Assembly (NCBI RefSeq): GCF_016097555.1
Contig: NC_054713.1
Location: 40,850,793-40,914,792, forward strand
Reading direction: 5' to 3'
DNA from: Gigantopelta aegis
Lineage: Eukaryota > Mollusca > Gastropoda > Neomphalida > Peltospiridae
DNA: 64,000 nt
Position numbers and translations under genes: made by a program. Shown here piece after piece: positions 50,305 to 58,151 of this stretch (position 1 is its first letter; each line of letters opens with the position of its first letter). The notes beneath the pieces were generated by a model, which did not search any database, was not told the DNA's origin, and saw nothing but the letters and a program-made list of their open reading frames with translations.

Positions 50305-53247
50305 TGATCAAAGCATTTTTATCCAATATAGCATCTTTTGATCACCTCAATGTTGCCCACCCATATCAGTTTCAGACTCTTTAGCTTTCTAACCGGCCTC
50401 GGTGGCGTCGTGGTTAGGCCATCGGTCTACAGGCTGGTAGGTACTGGGTTCGGATCCCAGTCGAGGCATGGGATTTTTAATCCAGATACCAACTCCAAAC
50501 CCTGAGCGAGTGCTCCGCAAGGCTCAATGGGTAGGTGTAAACCACTTGCACCGACCATGATCCATAACTGGTTCAACAAAGGCCATGGTTTGTGCTATCC
50601 TGCCTGTGGGAAGCGCAAATAAAAGATCCCTTGCTGCTAGTCGGAAAGAGTAGCCCATGTAGTGGCGACAGCGGGTTTCCTCTCAAACTCTGTGTGGTCC
50701 TTAACCATATGTCTGACGCCATATAACCGTAAATAAAATGTTTTGAGTGCGTCGTTAAATAAAACATTTCTTTCTTTCTTTAGCTTTCTTCTACTCAGTC
50801 GGTCGTTCTGTCCTATACGCTTCTTCTGGGGCGGGAAGTAGCCCAGTGGTAAAGCGTTCGCCTGATGCCCGGTCGGTCTAGGATCGATCTCCGTCGATGG
50901 CCCATTTCTTGTTCTAGCCAGTGCACCAGTATATCAAAGGCAGTGATATGTGCTATCCTGTATGTGGGATGGTGCATATAAAAGATCCCTTGTAACTAAT
51001 GGAAACATGTAGCGGGTTTCCTCTGAAAGCGTACATGTCAGAATTACCAAACGTTTGACATCCAATAGCCGATGATCTAGTGGTGTCGTTGAACAAAAGA
51101 AATGTTTAACATTAAATGTAGTTCATCGGCAGAGTTCGCCTGAGGTGTGATGGGATTAATTTGTGTTTTTCTCGTCAAAACATTAAACCTCATGGTATGT
51201 ACTGTTCTATGGGATAAGTGTACATACAAGTTTAGAAAGGTGTGTGTGTGTGTGCTCATCTCCATCTTCCCGAATTATTTCTTGAAATCCCAACCCAGTA
51301 TACAATCCTGCGGAGGCAGGCCCATAATGGCTAGAGGAGGGGGACACAAGCCAGGACCCATATTTTCGAAACAATCTTTGCCTACGAAATCGTAATACCA
51401 TCGTAAGCTATGACGTCATTATGGCTTGTGCTGTATTGACGTCACAACCTACGATAGTTTTTGCAATTTCGTAGCGCTAAGATGGCTTCGTAAATATGGG
51501 CCCTGATTTTTATATTTATTTATATAGAGATGGACAAAAAACCGTACATTTCCGTCCACGTGAGGCGGAGGGGACACAGCCAACTCCCCCCCCCCCCACC
51601 CCCGCCCCCTCCATCTGTAGAAGCCCGGTAGACCCTTATGGACCTATGTAGTTCTTCTATAGAACATGCAAGTATCACAAGTATTAGGCTATATAGGGCC
51701 TATACCTGGTTGAAATAGCGTTAGTATAAAATACTCGCTGAACTGTAACCAGGGGGACCGGCCTCGGTGGCGTCGTGGTTAGGCCATCGGTCTACAGGCT
51801 GGTAGGTACTGGGTTCGGATCCCAGTCGAGGCATGGGATTTTTAATCCAGATACCGACTCCAAACCCCGAGTGAGTGCTCCGCAAGGCTCAGTGGGAAGG
51901 TGTAAACCACTTGCACCGACCAGTGATCCATAACTGGTTCAAAAAGGCCATGGTTTGTGCTATCCTGCCTGTGGGAAGCGCAAATAAAACATCCCTTGCT
52001 GCTAATCGGAAAGAGTAGTCCATGTAGTGGCGACAGCGGGTTTCCTCTCAAACTTAACCATATGTCTGACGCCATGTTTAACCGTAAAATAAAATGTGTT
52101 GAGTGCGTCGTTAAATAAAACATTTCTTTCTTGTAACCAGGGGACACTATTTAAAAATCTTAGGTAACCGGAAGTCAGTTCACGTGAGTTTTACTTAGGT
52201 AACCGATTGTTCGGTTACGTGAATATAGTTCCCTTTCATTACTGATATATGGTACTTTTAATTTTAGAATGTAATTGTTCATCACGTAACCGATTGGCGG
52301 TTCTCGTGATTTTAAAGTTGCGTAACCGACACGCGAACAGAACAACGGTTCTGGTGAAATATTGTGCCTTGTGTAACGGTCTTAAAAGTTTAGGGTCAGA
52401 AAGCACGAAGGGCTAGTTTTCGGTTAACAGCAGCAGTGTAGCAGTTTTTTTAATCCACAAGCACATTGGTACATTAGATATCTCGACAACTGCCACTTAG
52501 CACAATGTAGTTAGTTTGCTTGACACCACTAGATTTGCTTGACACCACATTGATTTATTAATTGGCTATTGGATGTGAAACATTTGGTAAGTTTAACATA
52601 CCGTATAGTTTTAGAGAGGAAAACCCGCTACAAGTTCTATTAGTAGCAAGGGATCTTTTATATACACCATCCCATATGATTGGATAGCACATACCACGGC
52701 CTTTGGTGCACTGGTTGGAAAGAGAAATAGCCCATGGGCCCACTGACGGGGATCGATCTTAGACACAATAGCACAATATAGGTTACTAAGCATGTGCACA
52801 CATTAGCAGTTCCAACATTAATGAGGGGAGGGGTGGATAAATTAAATATATGTCTATCGCTGTATAGGGGCAGTGAAAAATGCTAGCAATGTATACTGTG
52901 TGCGTGTGTGGGGGGGGGGGGGGGGGGGAGAGAAGGGAGGAAAGACAGGAGTTGGGAGGTGCTTAGCGATAGATCGGTTATTAGGGGTGGAGTGGGAGGA
53001 GGTAAGAGTGTGTAGGAGGGGGTGTGTAATAACCACGGATATTTATGACACTGACCTTGTGGGCGTTACCTAGCAACCAGTGGAAGTCGGTTTCTCCTGG
53101 AATATTGTTGAAAAATACGAAGTATTTGTAGAACTTCCATACCGATGTTAATAATTTAACAAGTGAATACGTCACTATGACAACCCCTGCACTTTTTAAC
53201 ACTGGCGCCGAAATAGGTAAAACTAGACGATGTGTAGACATTTTCAC
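29090..53247 (-). CDS. Cytochrome P450, CYP4 type (CYP4-A), 11 exons, 514 aa
   Basis: My model joins 53056-53247, 48231-48378, 41064-41239, 38293-38417, 36841-36903, 36183-36306, 33886-34015, 32766-32895, 31890-32168, 31058-31123 and 29090-29201 (minus). All junctions are GT-AG, all phases match and the product is 514 residues, the normal CYP4 length. Motifs: N-terminal membrane anchor (about 10-48); I-helix FEGHDTTAS with the CYP4 Glu (E319) known in this family to bind heme covalently; ExxR at E378-R381; RPDRFLPEN; heme loop FSAGPRNCIG with Cys458. Expected role: ER-bound mono-oxygenase, typically omega-hydroxylating fatty acids, or metabolising xenobiotics; substrate unknown. A paralogue (CYP4-B) follows at 59707. 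Oddities: exon-end tandem copies at exons 7 and 11, and a 6 kb satellite in intron 2. Which CYP4 subfamily cannot be told by eye. Confidence 0.93.
29450..29636 (+). repeat. SINE, head-truncated (GTCGTTAAAC-type tail)
   Basis: Starts at CTGGTCAAAGGCCGTGGTAT; tail with CTAGTGGTGTCATTATACAA. It lies upstream of exon 11, in intron 10. Confidence 0.8.
29650..29760 (+). repeat. Left half of the TTAA-flanked TIR element
   Basis: TTAAAGGGATTATCCTGAGT resembles the end of 13812-14176; the interior shares TTTACATATTAAATATATTTTTC. No right end. Confidence 0.55.
29960..30090 (-). repeat. Fragment of the ACCGGCCTCGG-head SINE family
   Basis: Contains GTTAGTTATTAGTGAGTGAG and CTCGCTCTGGGTGAAAGCC in the order found in full copies. 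Confidence 0.6.
30170..30510. repeat. Interspersed TIR-type repeat, related to 33074-33475 and 2020-2334
   Basis: Shares GTTTCTGGTCATCCTGGTAT, AATGCATTTTTT and GGTTATGGAG with the others; the right end GTCCCTTTAA is like other elements here. It lies in intron 10. Confidence 0.6.
31058..31123 (-). CDS. CYP4-A exon 10: heme-binding loop
   Basis: Acceptor GAAACAG, donor GTTTGT (a weak but conserved donor, identical in CYP4-B). It encodes [20 protein letters not shown] and H; the Cys is the heme thiolate ligand. Confidence 0.92.
31735..31868. repeat. Small palindromic TIR element in intron 9
   Basis: Ends GGGCCTCGTTTTACAAAGCG and ACGTAAAACGGGGCCC are inverted. Inside, GCTAAGATCACCGTAACTAC is present twice. 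It ends about 20 bases from the exon 9 donor. Confidence 0.7.
31890..32168 (-). CDS. CYP4-A exon 9: ExxR to heme-loop start
   Basis: 279 bases, acceptor CCTAAG, donor GTAAAG. It includes [12 protein letters not shown] (ExxR), [20 protein letters not shown] and FVPFSAGP. Exactly the same length as CYP4-B exon 9. Confidence 0.95.
32190..32450. repeat. (GAT)n-rich trinucleotide microsatellite in intron 8
   Basis: GAT/ATG/GTT runs with four overlapping artefact frames on both strands. Confidence 0.9.
32766..32895 (-). CDS. CYP4-A exon 8: I-helix GHDTTAS
   Basis: 130 bases, acceptor TGTGTTGCAG, donor GTAGGT. It encodes [20 protein letters not shown] and [15 protein letters not shown]. The Gly of GHDTT is split with exon 7. 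Confidence 0.95.
32907..33035 (-). repeat. SINE head fragment, inserted 11 bases upstream of exon 8's acceptor
   Basis: The minus-strand head GGCGGAACGTAGCTAGTCC begins near 33035, and the B-box-like region is GATCGATTCCCGTCGG. It abuts the branch/acceptor region of exon 8. Confidence 0.8.
33074..33475. repeat. TIR element (AGTCGCATACCCTAGTTTCA family) in intron 7
   Basis: Left end AGTCGCATACCCTAGTTTCA. The right end complements to AGTCGCAAACCCCAGTTTGA. About 400 bp, with no transposase. Confidence 0.75.
33541..33880 (-). repeat. Seven tandem copies of the end of CYP4-A exon 7 with its splice donor
   Basis: Units of 48 or 49 bases, each repeating the exon end TTGGAAATCAGAAACGAAGT ... TTTGAGG and a GT donor (GTTAGT or GTCAGT). 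An eighth, genuine unit ends exon 7 at 33886. Copies 3-4-5 resemble 6-7-8, so a trimer was itself duplicated. Each unit carries the codons for [13 protein letters not shown]. Confidence 0.95.
33886..34015 (-). CDS. CYP4-A exon 7
   Basis: Acceptor TTAACCACAG, donor GTTAGT, phase 0 in and phase 1 out. It encodes [19 protein letters not shown] and [13 protein letters not shown]. It ends with the CYP4 I-helix Glu. Reading past the donor hits TAG at once, so later tandem donors would give a stop-containing extension. Confidence 0.93.
34187..34515 (-). repeat. tRNA-derived SINE, full length (GTCGTTAAATAAAA tail)
   Basis: Minus-strand head GGCGGGACGCAGCTCAGTGG, B-box-like GATCGATCCCCG, GGAACGAGAAATA core; in intron 6. 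Confidence 0.9.
34516..35264. other. Intron 6 sequence
   Basis: A short TIR-like start (TAAAGCCGCACACCCTAGTT) at about 34677. Otherwise nothing recognised. Confidence 0.35.
35265..35527. repeat. Interspersed repeat, second copy of 7764-7998
   Basis: Nearly identical over TTCGTGGTTTTACAAAGATC to TAACTAGGGCGTGTCCCTTT, with a duplicated ATCAGGATTACCAGGATTACC step here. Confidence 0.75.
35695..35978 (+). repeat. tRNA-derived SINE, head-trimmed (GTCGTTAAACAAAAC tail)
   Basis: Begins at GAGCGCTCGCTTGATGCGCG. Complete core and tail, in intron 6. Confidence 0.85.
36183..36306 (-). CDS. CYP4-A exon 6
   Basis: Acceptor TGCTTCAG, donor GTAGGA, phase 2 in and phase 0 out. It encodes [20 protein letters not shown] and [16 protein letters not shown], the F-G region of CYP4. 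Confidence 0.93.
36468..36786. repeat. 48 bp tandem repeat, about 7 units, in intron 5
   Basis: GACTATCAGTTGTTTTATAA followed by AAGTTCTTATTATCAACTCC repeats every 48 bases. It is stop-free in three frames because 48 is divisible by 3. It begins about 55 bases inside intron 5 and is not a copy of exon sequence. Confidence 0.95.
36841..36903 (-). CDS. CYP4-A exon 5
   Basis: 63 bases, acceptor ATATTTACAG, donor GTAAGT. It encodes [20 protein letters not shown], the conserved CYP4 HPYVxAVxEL segment. Confidence 0.92.
37168..37335 (+). repeat. SINE, tail-truncated
   Basis: Head GGCGGGACGTTGCCCAGTGG to GGTGGTGCATAT, in intron 4. Confidence 0.8.
37336..37764. other. Intron 4 sequence, nothing recognised
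   Basis: AT-rich, with no exon signals identified. Confidence 0.3.
37765..38245. repeat. Two diverged units of an interspersed repeat with CGGACAGACAGACGGA end
   Basis: TATCTCCTAAGTTCA..GGCCATAA and GATAAAGCTATA...CATCTCA occur twice, the first unit interrupted by (TA)n at 37916-37958. It ends GGACAGACAGACGGATGC and CCGGTAAAGGACTA, a repeat type I know from molluscs (recall). Confidence 0.75.
38293..38417 (-). CDS. CYP4-A exon 4
   Basis: 125 bases, acceptor TGTTTTACAG, donor GTAAAG. It encodes [20 protein letters not shown] and [20 protein letters not shown], a clear CYP4 C-D helix segment. Confidence 0.93.
38486..38673. repeat. TIR element with TA target duplication (188 bp)
   Basis: Left end GCCCGAGTACTCTGACTGTA..., right end the complement (ACCGAGTACTTGGGC), flanked by TA on each side. 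The inverted ends extend about 42 bases. The terminal sequence is the ancestor-like match of the 39 bp satellite at 42246-48219. Confidence 0.9.
38856..38880. repeat. Poly(C) run
   Basis: C homopolymer in intron 3; length approximate. Confidence 0.85.
38984..39065 (-). repeat. SINE tail fragment
   Basis: AGGAAATGTTTTATTTAACG to GCGTCAGACATATGG only. Confidence 0.75.
39070..40017. other. Intron 3 sequence, nothing recognised
   Basis: No exon or repeat family identified. Confidence 0.3.
40018..40238 (-). repeat. SINE, tail-truncated
   Basis: Minus-strand head GGGGCGGGACGTAGCCCAG at 40238, with a core deletion around TTGTGGGTCCACC. Confidence 0.8.
40484..40735 (+). repeat. SINE, head-truncated
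   Basis: Starts at the GCGGTCGGTGTGGGATCGAT B-box region. Diverged tail. Confidence 0.8.
40803..41010 (-). repeat. SINE, head-truncated (GTCGTTAAAC tail)
   Basis: Tail TTTGTTTTGTTTAACGACAG at the left, core ending at GTGGTGCACTGGCTGGAA. Confidence 0.8.
41064..41239 (-). CDS. CYP4-A exon 3
   Basis: 176 bases, acceptor TTTTCTTGCAG, donor GTAGTC (weak). It encodes [20 protein letters not shown] and [14 protein letters not shown], the C-helix W..R motif region that contacts heme. Confidence 0.9.
41858..48219. mobile_element. TIR-element termini bracketing a 6 kb satellite (composite)
   Basis: Left end TA-GCCCGAGTACTCTGACTGTA at 41858 and right end ...GGTACTCGGGC-TA at 48219 are the two inverted ends, with flanking TA, of the family at 38486-38673. 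Between them lie about 380 bases of other DNA and the whole 39 bp array. One reading is a single element whose right terminus expanded; another is two separate copies. Confidence 0.6.
42246..48219. repeat. 39 bp satellite array, about 150 units, with 1166 bp higher-order period
   Basis: Unit TCTTGCTCTCTCACGGTCAG followed by AGTACTGTTCAAATGTCCG. Variant blocks (GTTCTCTTACGG, GGACGG, CCTTCTCG) follow a fixed order. A 35-base unit lacking GTCT marks 42367, 43455, 44621, 45787 and 48045; the steps 43455-44621 and 44621-45787 are both exactly 1166 (29x39+35). The array ends 9 bases inside intron 2 from exon 2's donor. Huge stop-free frames on both strands arise because 39 is 13 codons. Confidence 0.97.
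48231..48378 (-). CDS. CYP4-A exon 2
   Basis: 148 bases, acceptor TTTTAAAAG, donor GTCAGT. It encodes [20 protein letters not shown] and [20 protein letters not shown]. Phase 0 in and phase 1 out. Confidence 0.9.
48379..49015. other. Intron 1 sequence
   Basis: C-rich (CCCCACCC) and G-rich patches near 48660-48690 and 48875-48900. Nothing coding. Confidence 0.35.
49016..50176. mobile_element. Unclassified TIR element, about 1.16 kb, non-autonomous
   Basis: Ends AAGCCTTGAAATAAAA and TTATTTCAAGGCTTG are inverted, with GTTTA possibly duplicated on both sides. Inner segments (GTACCGGTCACAAAACATTG and TGACCGGCCGC) also echo each other. No transposase seen. A nested hairpin sits at 49275-49470. 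Superfamily unclear. Confidence 0.6.
49275..49470. repeat. Nested palindromic element (about 195 bp hairpin)
   Basis: Left AGCTGTATCCTAACCAGCC and GCGATTATTTTAGAAATCAT are complemented by ATGATTTCTAAAATAATCGC and GGCCGGTTAGGATAGGGCT at the right. The centre is very CG-rich (GTCGCGTCGCGCGCG). Confidence 0.85.
50266..50303. repeat. (GA)n microsatellite
   Basis: About 18 AG units. Confidence 0.9.
50394..50785 (+). repeat. Composite tRNA-derived SINE, full length
   Basis: ACCGGCCTCGGTGGCGTCG head, B-box-like GGGTTCGGATCCC, shared core and GTCGTTAAATAAAACATTTC tail with (CTTT)n. Same family as 266-648 and 51756-52134, with little divergence. Confidence 0.92.
50828..51100 (+). repeat. tRNA-derived SINE (GTCGTTGAACAAAAG tail)
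   Basis: Head GGGCGGGAAGTAGCCCAGTG. The tail is shortened near GATGATCTAGTGGTG. Confidence 0.88.
51352..51508. repeat. Short palindromic TIR element, complete (about 155 bp)
   Basis: Ends GGACCCATATTTTCGAAACA and GGCTTCGTAAATATGGGCCC are inverted. The interior is also inverted (ACGAAATCGTAATACCATCG versus ACGATAGTTTTTGCAATTTCG), with TGACGTCA on both arms. Confidence 0.8.
51756..52134 (+). repeat. Composite tRNA-derived SINE, full length
   Basis: As 50394-50785; small internal deletion before AACCATATGTCTGACGCC. Confidence 0.92.
52510..52757 (-). repeat. SINE, partial (GTCGTTAAAC-type tail)
   Basis: Minus orientation; the core ends at GGCCCACTGACGGGGATCGA with the rest of the head missing. 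Confidence 0.8.
52909..52930. repeat. Poly(G) run
   Basis: G tract in intron 1, about 125 bases from exon 1's donor. Confidence 0.85.
53056..53247 (-). CDS. CYP4-A exon 1: start and membrane anchor
   Basis: ATG at 53247, donor GTCAGT, 64 codons. It encodes [19 protein letters not shown] (hydrophobic anchor) then [18 protein letters not shown], the conserved CYP4 proline-rich hinge (PGxxxHWLLGNxHK). MKMS offers two close starts; I take the first. Confidence 0.9.
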
Positions 53248-54321
53248 AAAACTGGGCCAAGTTCAACCAGAGCCGAAAAAACGTTCACCAACACTGGTTT
53301 AAGCACTTGGCGTTAAACCTAATAACCACTTCAACAACAAATAAAATCGTTACAGAACGTTAGCGTATTTTGCTTTCACTGAACGCAGAAAAAGTGTCAC
53401 AAAGTCAATCTACACGATGCGTCATAAAAAGCCACATGTTTTTGCTGGCAACGAAGTATTATAGTTGTTCAAGTTGTAGCCTATATGAATTCTTCGTCTT
53501 CTTCAACAGGTTTATTTAGGACGTTTGGATCTCACTAAACGAGAAGGTTCTGTAACAAACGAAAACACAACAACAGTGTCTTTGTAAACGTCGAAGCTGT
53601 CCGCTTTATAAAGATATTTGTATGAAAAGTAGGCCGACCAAAGGTGATTGACGTTTCGAAACCGCTGATGATAATGTTAGGTACGTGCTATAAAAAGAAT
53701 TAAAATGAAACGTTCTGTTTCTTGCATTCCGGTCCACTGGCGTCGCCAGGGTTTTATATTTGGGGTGGGGGTGAGGCACACTGTCTTTGTATTGTGCTAT
53801 GGGACGACAGGTTAATGTAAACGGTGGTGCCCCCCCCCCCCCCCCCTCCGATCACCCCCAGGGTTCCGGACTGCTTCTTTACGATTTAAGATTATGTTAC
53901 AAACAACGCCTGACAGTAGGCCTAATTACCGCTTTAATTTAGAAGCGGAAGGAATGCACCTTCCCCTTCAACTTATGGGCAGGTACAGCAGGCGCGTGTT
54001 CAAGGGGTGGGGTGGGGTGGGGTGGGGGTCTAAACTGTAGCGAGCGAAGTTTTTATGGGGGTCGGATCCTGCTCTACCAGACAAAAAAAAAAATGGTTAA
54101 GAAAAATGTTTTTGATTTCGACTTCCACCCTCTGAACACACGGCTGTGAAGGGGCGGTACGTGTTGACTAGAATATTGATACGTGTACTATAAACTATAA
54201 TAAATCACGAGAGATGGTACTTGGGCCTATTTCGCCACTAAAAGGTACCCCGCTAAATTCGGTCCTGCTCATCATTCCACCAGGGCCGAATTTAGCCTAA
54301 ATTATCTAGGGGTTGGACCAA

Positions 54322-54327
<6 letters not shown>
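53248..54327. other. Upstream of CYP4-A; no gene seen
   Basis: Would hold the CYP4-A promoter. I cannot point to a convincing core element. C-run at 53830-53845 and G-rich GGGGTGG tracts near 54005-54030. Confidence 0.3.
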
Positions 54328-54399
<72 letters not shown>

Positions 54400-54441
54400 A
54401 ATAAAAAAATAAAAAAAATAATAATAATAATAATAATAATA
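54328..54441. repeat. A-run, (TA)n and (AAT)n low complexity
   Basis: Poly(A) of about 23, then TA and AAT repeats. It may mark the 3' end of a decayed retroelement copy. Confidence 0.85.
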
Positions 54442-54799
54442 AAAAATAAACAACCACAGGGTTTTCGCTAGCTACACCAAAATGTCCCACGTTAATTTTA
54501 AAAGGGCATTCTATGGTATTTTTCGGGTTGGGGCGAGTAAATGCCCTCACCCAAGTACGACCCTGTCCATTGAATCATGACGCTGCATAGTACTTGATAC
54601 TCCGCAAGTAAACACATGAACCAGATAAAGGAGGAAAATGGGTCAGTTCAAATTGACACACTCGCAATGTCGCGGTAATCACAATTTAAAGGCACGTTCA
54701 CACTTTGTAATCTTAAAAGTAGATACTCCGGTAAAAACAATTTAAAATACAACTCTATGATCTCAGGTTTAGACTTAGTTAAGACTTAGAATAGAGAGC

Positions 54800-55200
54800 G
54801 TCAGGCCTACCTATCCAGGTTAAATCATTTAAATTTAAATAACACATTAATATATGGCGATCCCAAATTAACACTACAAGAAAATAGACTCATCTTCAAA
54901 GCAATCCATCATTTCATTGCTGAAAGTAAACGTTTTGACTGGTAAAACCGTACACCTTCTCCTTTCTTCTTTTTTCTCTGTTCTAATTTACATACAAATA
55001 TTTATATTTGACAGGTTAAAAATAAAATACTTTTACTTTTTTCAAAACTAAATGCACATCTTGTATTTTTCTCAACATGTCCATGTTGACCAGTTATTCC
55101 TTCAAGTGTATAATGTAGGGAAAGGTCTTAATATAGGCTGCGCCTGTTGGCCTATCCCATCTGTTAATATATAAACAGAAATAAATATTGTTTAAATCAA
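54800..55200 (+). mobile_element. LINE 3' end (ORF2 C-terminal tail)
   Basis: Reads LNNTLIYGDPKLTLQENRLI and FKAIHHFIAESKRFDW then stop at about 54945. This resembles the final residues of I/jockey-type LINE ORF2 proteins. The 3' part ends near AAATAAATATTGTTTAAATC. The rest of the element is absent. Confidence 0.6.
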
Positions 55201-55497
55201 GACTTAGTTTCTTGATTATAATTTTTTTTATTAATTCGTGTGAATCCAGTGTATTATTGGTTCTCTTAAAGTCTAATAATGATGACGTGCTGTTTGAAGG
55301 TATGTGTACAGTTTAAGTCACGTTCGAAAGCACTATTAAATATTGTACCATGATTCGATTGTTTTCCCCCACTGATAAAAAGTGTGCGGTAAATGTTATT
55401 AACCGCACTTTTTAAACACCACCTCTCACCGAGCCAAACTTCCTTATCGCGTCATGCCATGGTATGTAGATGCATGAAACAAGTCAGTTACAGCATA

Positions 55498-55570
55498 AAG
55501 TAGCTCAAGTCACCTGCAGCCTTCCCCTTATCGATATCAATAAGGGGAGGGATGGAGATGACTTGAGCTA
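55498..55570. repeat. Short hairpin (inverted repeat)
   Basis: TAGCTCAAGTCA and CCTTCCCCTTATCGAT are complemented by ATCAATAAGGGGAGG and TGACTTGAGCTA. Confidence 0.75.
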
Positions 55571-55820
55571 AGCATAAAGGTACTCATCATTACACATTGC
55601 TATGCATGGCTATTAGCGCAATTTCGATATTTTAATTGACAGCAAATAGATCATCGTGCTACAGTAACCAAGCACACCACCCGTACGTGTATGTATGTGG
55701 TAACTTTAAAATAAACCATAAGACTGTTGTAACGAAATAAATAAAGTTCTGTATTTATTGCAAATCATTATACAATGTCATCACATTAGCACTTCATAAA
55801 ACAGTATACAACACACACAC

Positions 55821-55823
<3 letters not shown>

Positions 55824-55880
<57 letters not shown>
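55824..55880. repeat. (TA)n microsatellite
   Basis: About 28 TA units, ending directly at a TA-targeting element. Confidence 0.9.
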
Positions 55881-55883
<3 letters not shown>

Positions 55884-56411
55884 TTCAAAAAAAAGTAGGG
55901 GAACCTGAAATATTAATGTTAGATAGAACATAAGTTTTGACCACAGACATCCTAGTAGAAAACGTTCAGGTCTGTTTATCAACACACCGAAACACATTCC
56001 ATAGTTTGCACATGCATCACGCAGTTGCCCCGTACACGTGCGTGGGGTATCATTATCGATTTTGACCATTTCCAGGAAGGTCGATTAATCACTGTGGAAC
56101 ATTATTTCTGTCAATCGTTTTCATTCTGTTGATCATACAGTTGTTACTGTTTTGTTTTCAGTCATTTTTATTGTTTGAATTTACCATTTACAGATAAAAA
56201 AAAACACGTCAACTTTCAAATTCCACTTCTAACCCCAATCGTCCTTCAAAATCTTTGGTGGTCATAAAACCTACTGTAATACTGAACTACCGGTTGTAAT
56301 GTTTGCTCAATTAATTCACTATTATCATATAACCATTCCCCACAGCTAATATACCTTACAATTTTGGCAACTGTAAATTCTTATTAGAGTTCCCCTACTT
56401 TTTTTGAAGAG
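55881..56411. mobile_element. Tc1/mariner-type non-autonomous TIR element, complete (531 bp)
   Basis: Ends TTCTTCAAAAAAAAGTAGGG and the complement of CCCCTACTTTTTTTGAAGAG, flanked by TA. A truncated copy is at 12835-13313. A minus-strand frame fragment ([20 protein letters not shown]) near the left end may be a transposase or leader remnant. Superfamily inferred from the TA target. Confidence 0.8.
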
Positions 56412-56422
56412 TATATACATGT

Positions 56423-56423
<1 letters not shown>

Positions 56424-56465
<42 letters not shown>
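56424..56465. repeat. (AC)n microsatellite
   Basis: About 20 AC units; a (GAAT)n tract follows at 56546-56573. Confidence 0.9.
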
Positions 56466-56466
<1 letters not shown>

Positions 56467-56573
56467 TGTAAACCACATTCATACTGTGATGTTTTTTTCA
56501 TCTCTTTTTTGTGTACAAGTTCGTTAAGAACTATTGGTATCTGCATGAATGAATGAATGAATGAATGAATGAA

Positions 56574-57616
56574 TGTTTACGGGCAACCCAGCATGAACAA
56601 TGCAACGACCAATGGGTACCAAATGTTTATAATAAATAATATGCACTAATTTCACCCACCCACCCCCCTCCTGGTTTACGTCAACTTTCCGTATAAAAAA
56701 TTGTAAAGAGACTCCTGAATTTTGATTCCATTACAAGAAGTTTCCGAACAACAGAGCATTTTTAACTAACATATGTTAAATACACGTGCTTATTACTTTT
56801 TAGAATATCGGTGTCTGCATATCCAATACAAATCTGGCCCATCCTAATGTTTAAAACAGCTAAAAATTTCATCTAGTGTCAGAAAAAAAAAAAAAGTTTT
56901 AAAACACTAAGGCATATTTTAATTACTGGCTATTGGATGTCAAACATTTGGTTATTCTGACATCTAGTGTCAAGAAGTCAATCCCACACTAGTTACTGAC
57001 ATTCAGTCACACATGACATCGTTTTGATTTCTATACATACCTTTGTTTGAGACCCCAATAGCCGATGAGTATATCTGTGCTGGGGGTGTCGTTAAACAGT
57101 CATTCATTCGTTGTAGTTTACATAGACGTTATGATGCAGGTTGTGACTTAAATTTAGTCTACAATACCAAATTGTCTCTTATTTTATATCTTTCAATATA
57201 TTTCTTCTTCTGGGTTTTCTTCTCTTTTTTTCGGGGGTGGGGGGCGGTATGTAAGATATTACATGCGTAGTAAATTCTAGTTTTAGCTTTGGATCTAAAC
57301 GTTTAAAGTTTTGTAAGCAAAGACCTCTAAAATTTGCGAAAACAATCGTTTCATTTGTACGTTCGCTCTCGCAAGCCTATTTTTGAATAAACCATTTTTT
57401 GTTTTGGGGATATGAAAAATTAAACAATTTCTGATGCTTGAAGCATGGTTGCATCCTAAAATAATCCAATGTATTCACCTTAGATAATAGCTAAACGGAT
57501 ACATGATTTGGATGTTATAAGTGCTGTTATACTAATTATAACAGGTTTCCAAATATTTGTCTAGCTCTCGAACAGTAGAATACTGGGGTCCACTCAGATA
57601 CCTGCTCTGGCCAATA
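56574..57616. other. Intergenic; SINE tail fragments only
   Basis: Fragments of the TTGACATCCAATAGCC tail near 56925-56960 and 57045-57100. No gene. Confidence 0.35.
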
Positions 57617-57910
57617 AGGGGGCGGGACATAGCCCAGTGGTAAAGCGCTCGCTTGATGCGCAGTCAGTTTAGGATCGATCCCCGTCGGTGGGTTCATTGG
57701 GCTATTTCTCGTTCCAGCCAGTGCACCACGACTTGTATATCAAAGGCTGTGGTATGTGCTATCCTGTCTGTGAGATGGTGCATATAAAAGATCCCTTGCT
57801 GCATTAGACAAAATGTAGCACGTTTCCTCTGATGACTATGTGTCAGAATTACCAAATGTTTGACATCCAATAGCCGATGATTAATTAATGAATGTGTTAA
57901 ACAAACTAAA
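57617..57910 (+). repeat. tRNA-derived SINE, near full length
   Basis: Head GGGGGCGGGACATAGCCCAG, B-box-like GGATCGATCCCC, tail with TTGACATCCAATAGCCGATG. Confidence 0.9.
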
Positions 57911-57977
57911 CTTTGTTACAAGAGAGAGACAGTTTTAGCAGGTTGATTCAAAATGTGATGCAGTGAAAGATGTAATA

Positions 57978-58151
57978 CAGTGAAACCCCTCTAAACAGAC
58001 ACTGTAAACCAAGATTCCCTAAACATCGGACGCTTTTTCACAGCCCCTTTTTAAATATCAGTACAGAATGGAACCTCCCTAAAACGGATAGCCCTTAAAA
58101 CCGGACTTGTTAATTGGTCCCAAGGGTGTCCACTTTAGAGAGATTTAACTG
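57978..58151. repeat. TA-flanked TIR element (CAGTGAAACCCCTCTAAA ends), 174 bp
   Basis: Left CAGTGAAACCCCTCTAAA and right TTTAGAGAGATTTAACTG are inverted with TA on both sides, as in pogo/Tigger-type elements. No transposase. Confidence 0.75.
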
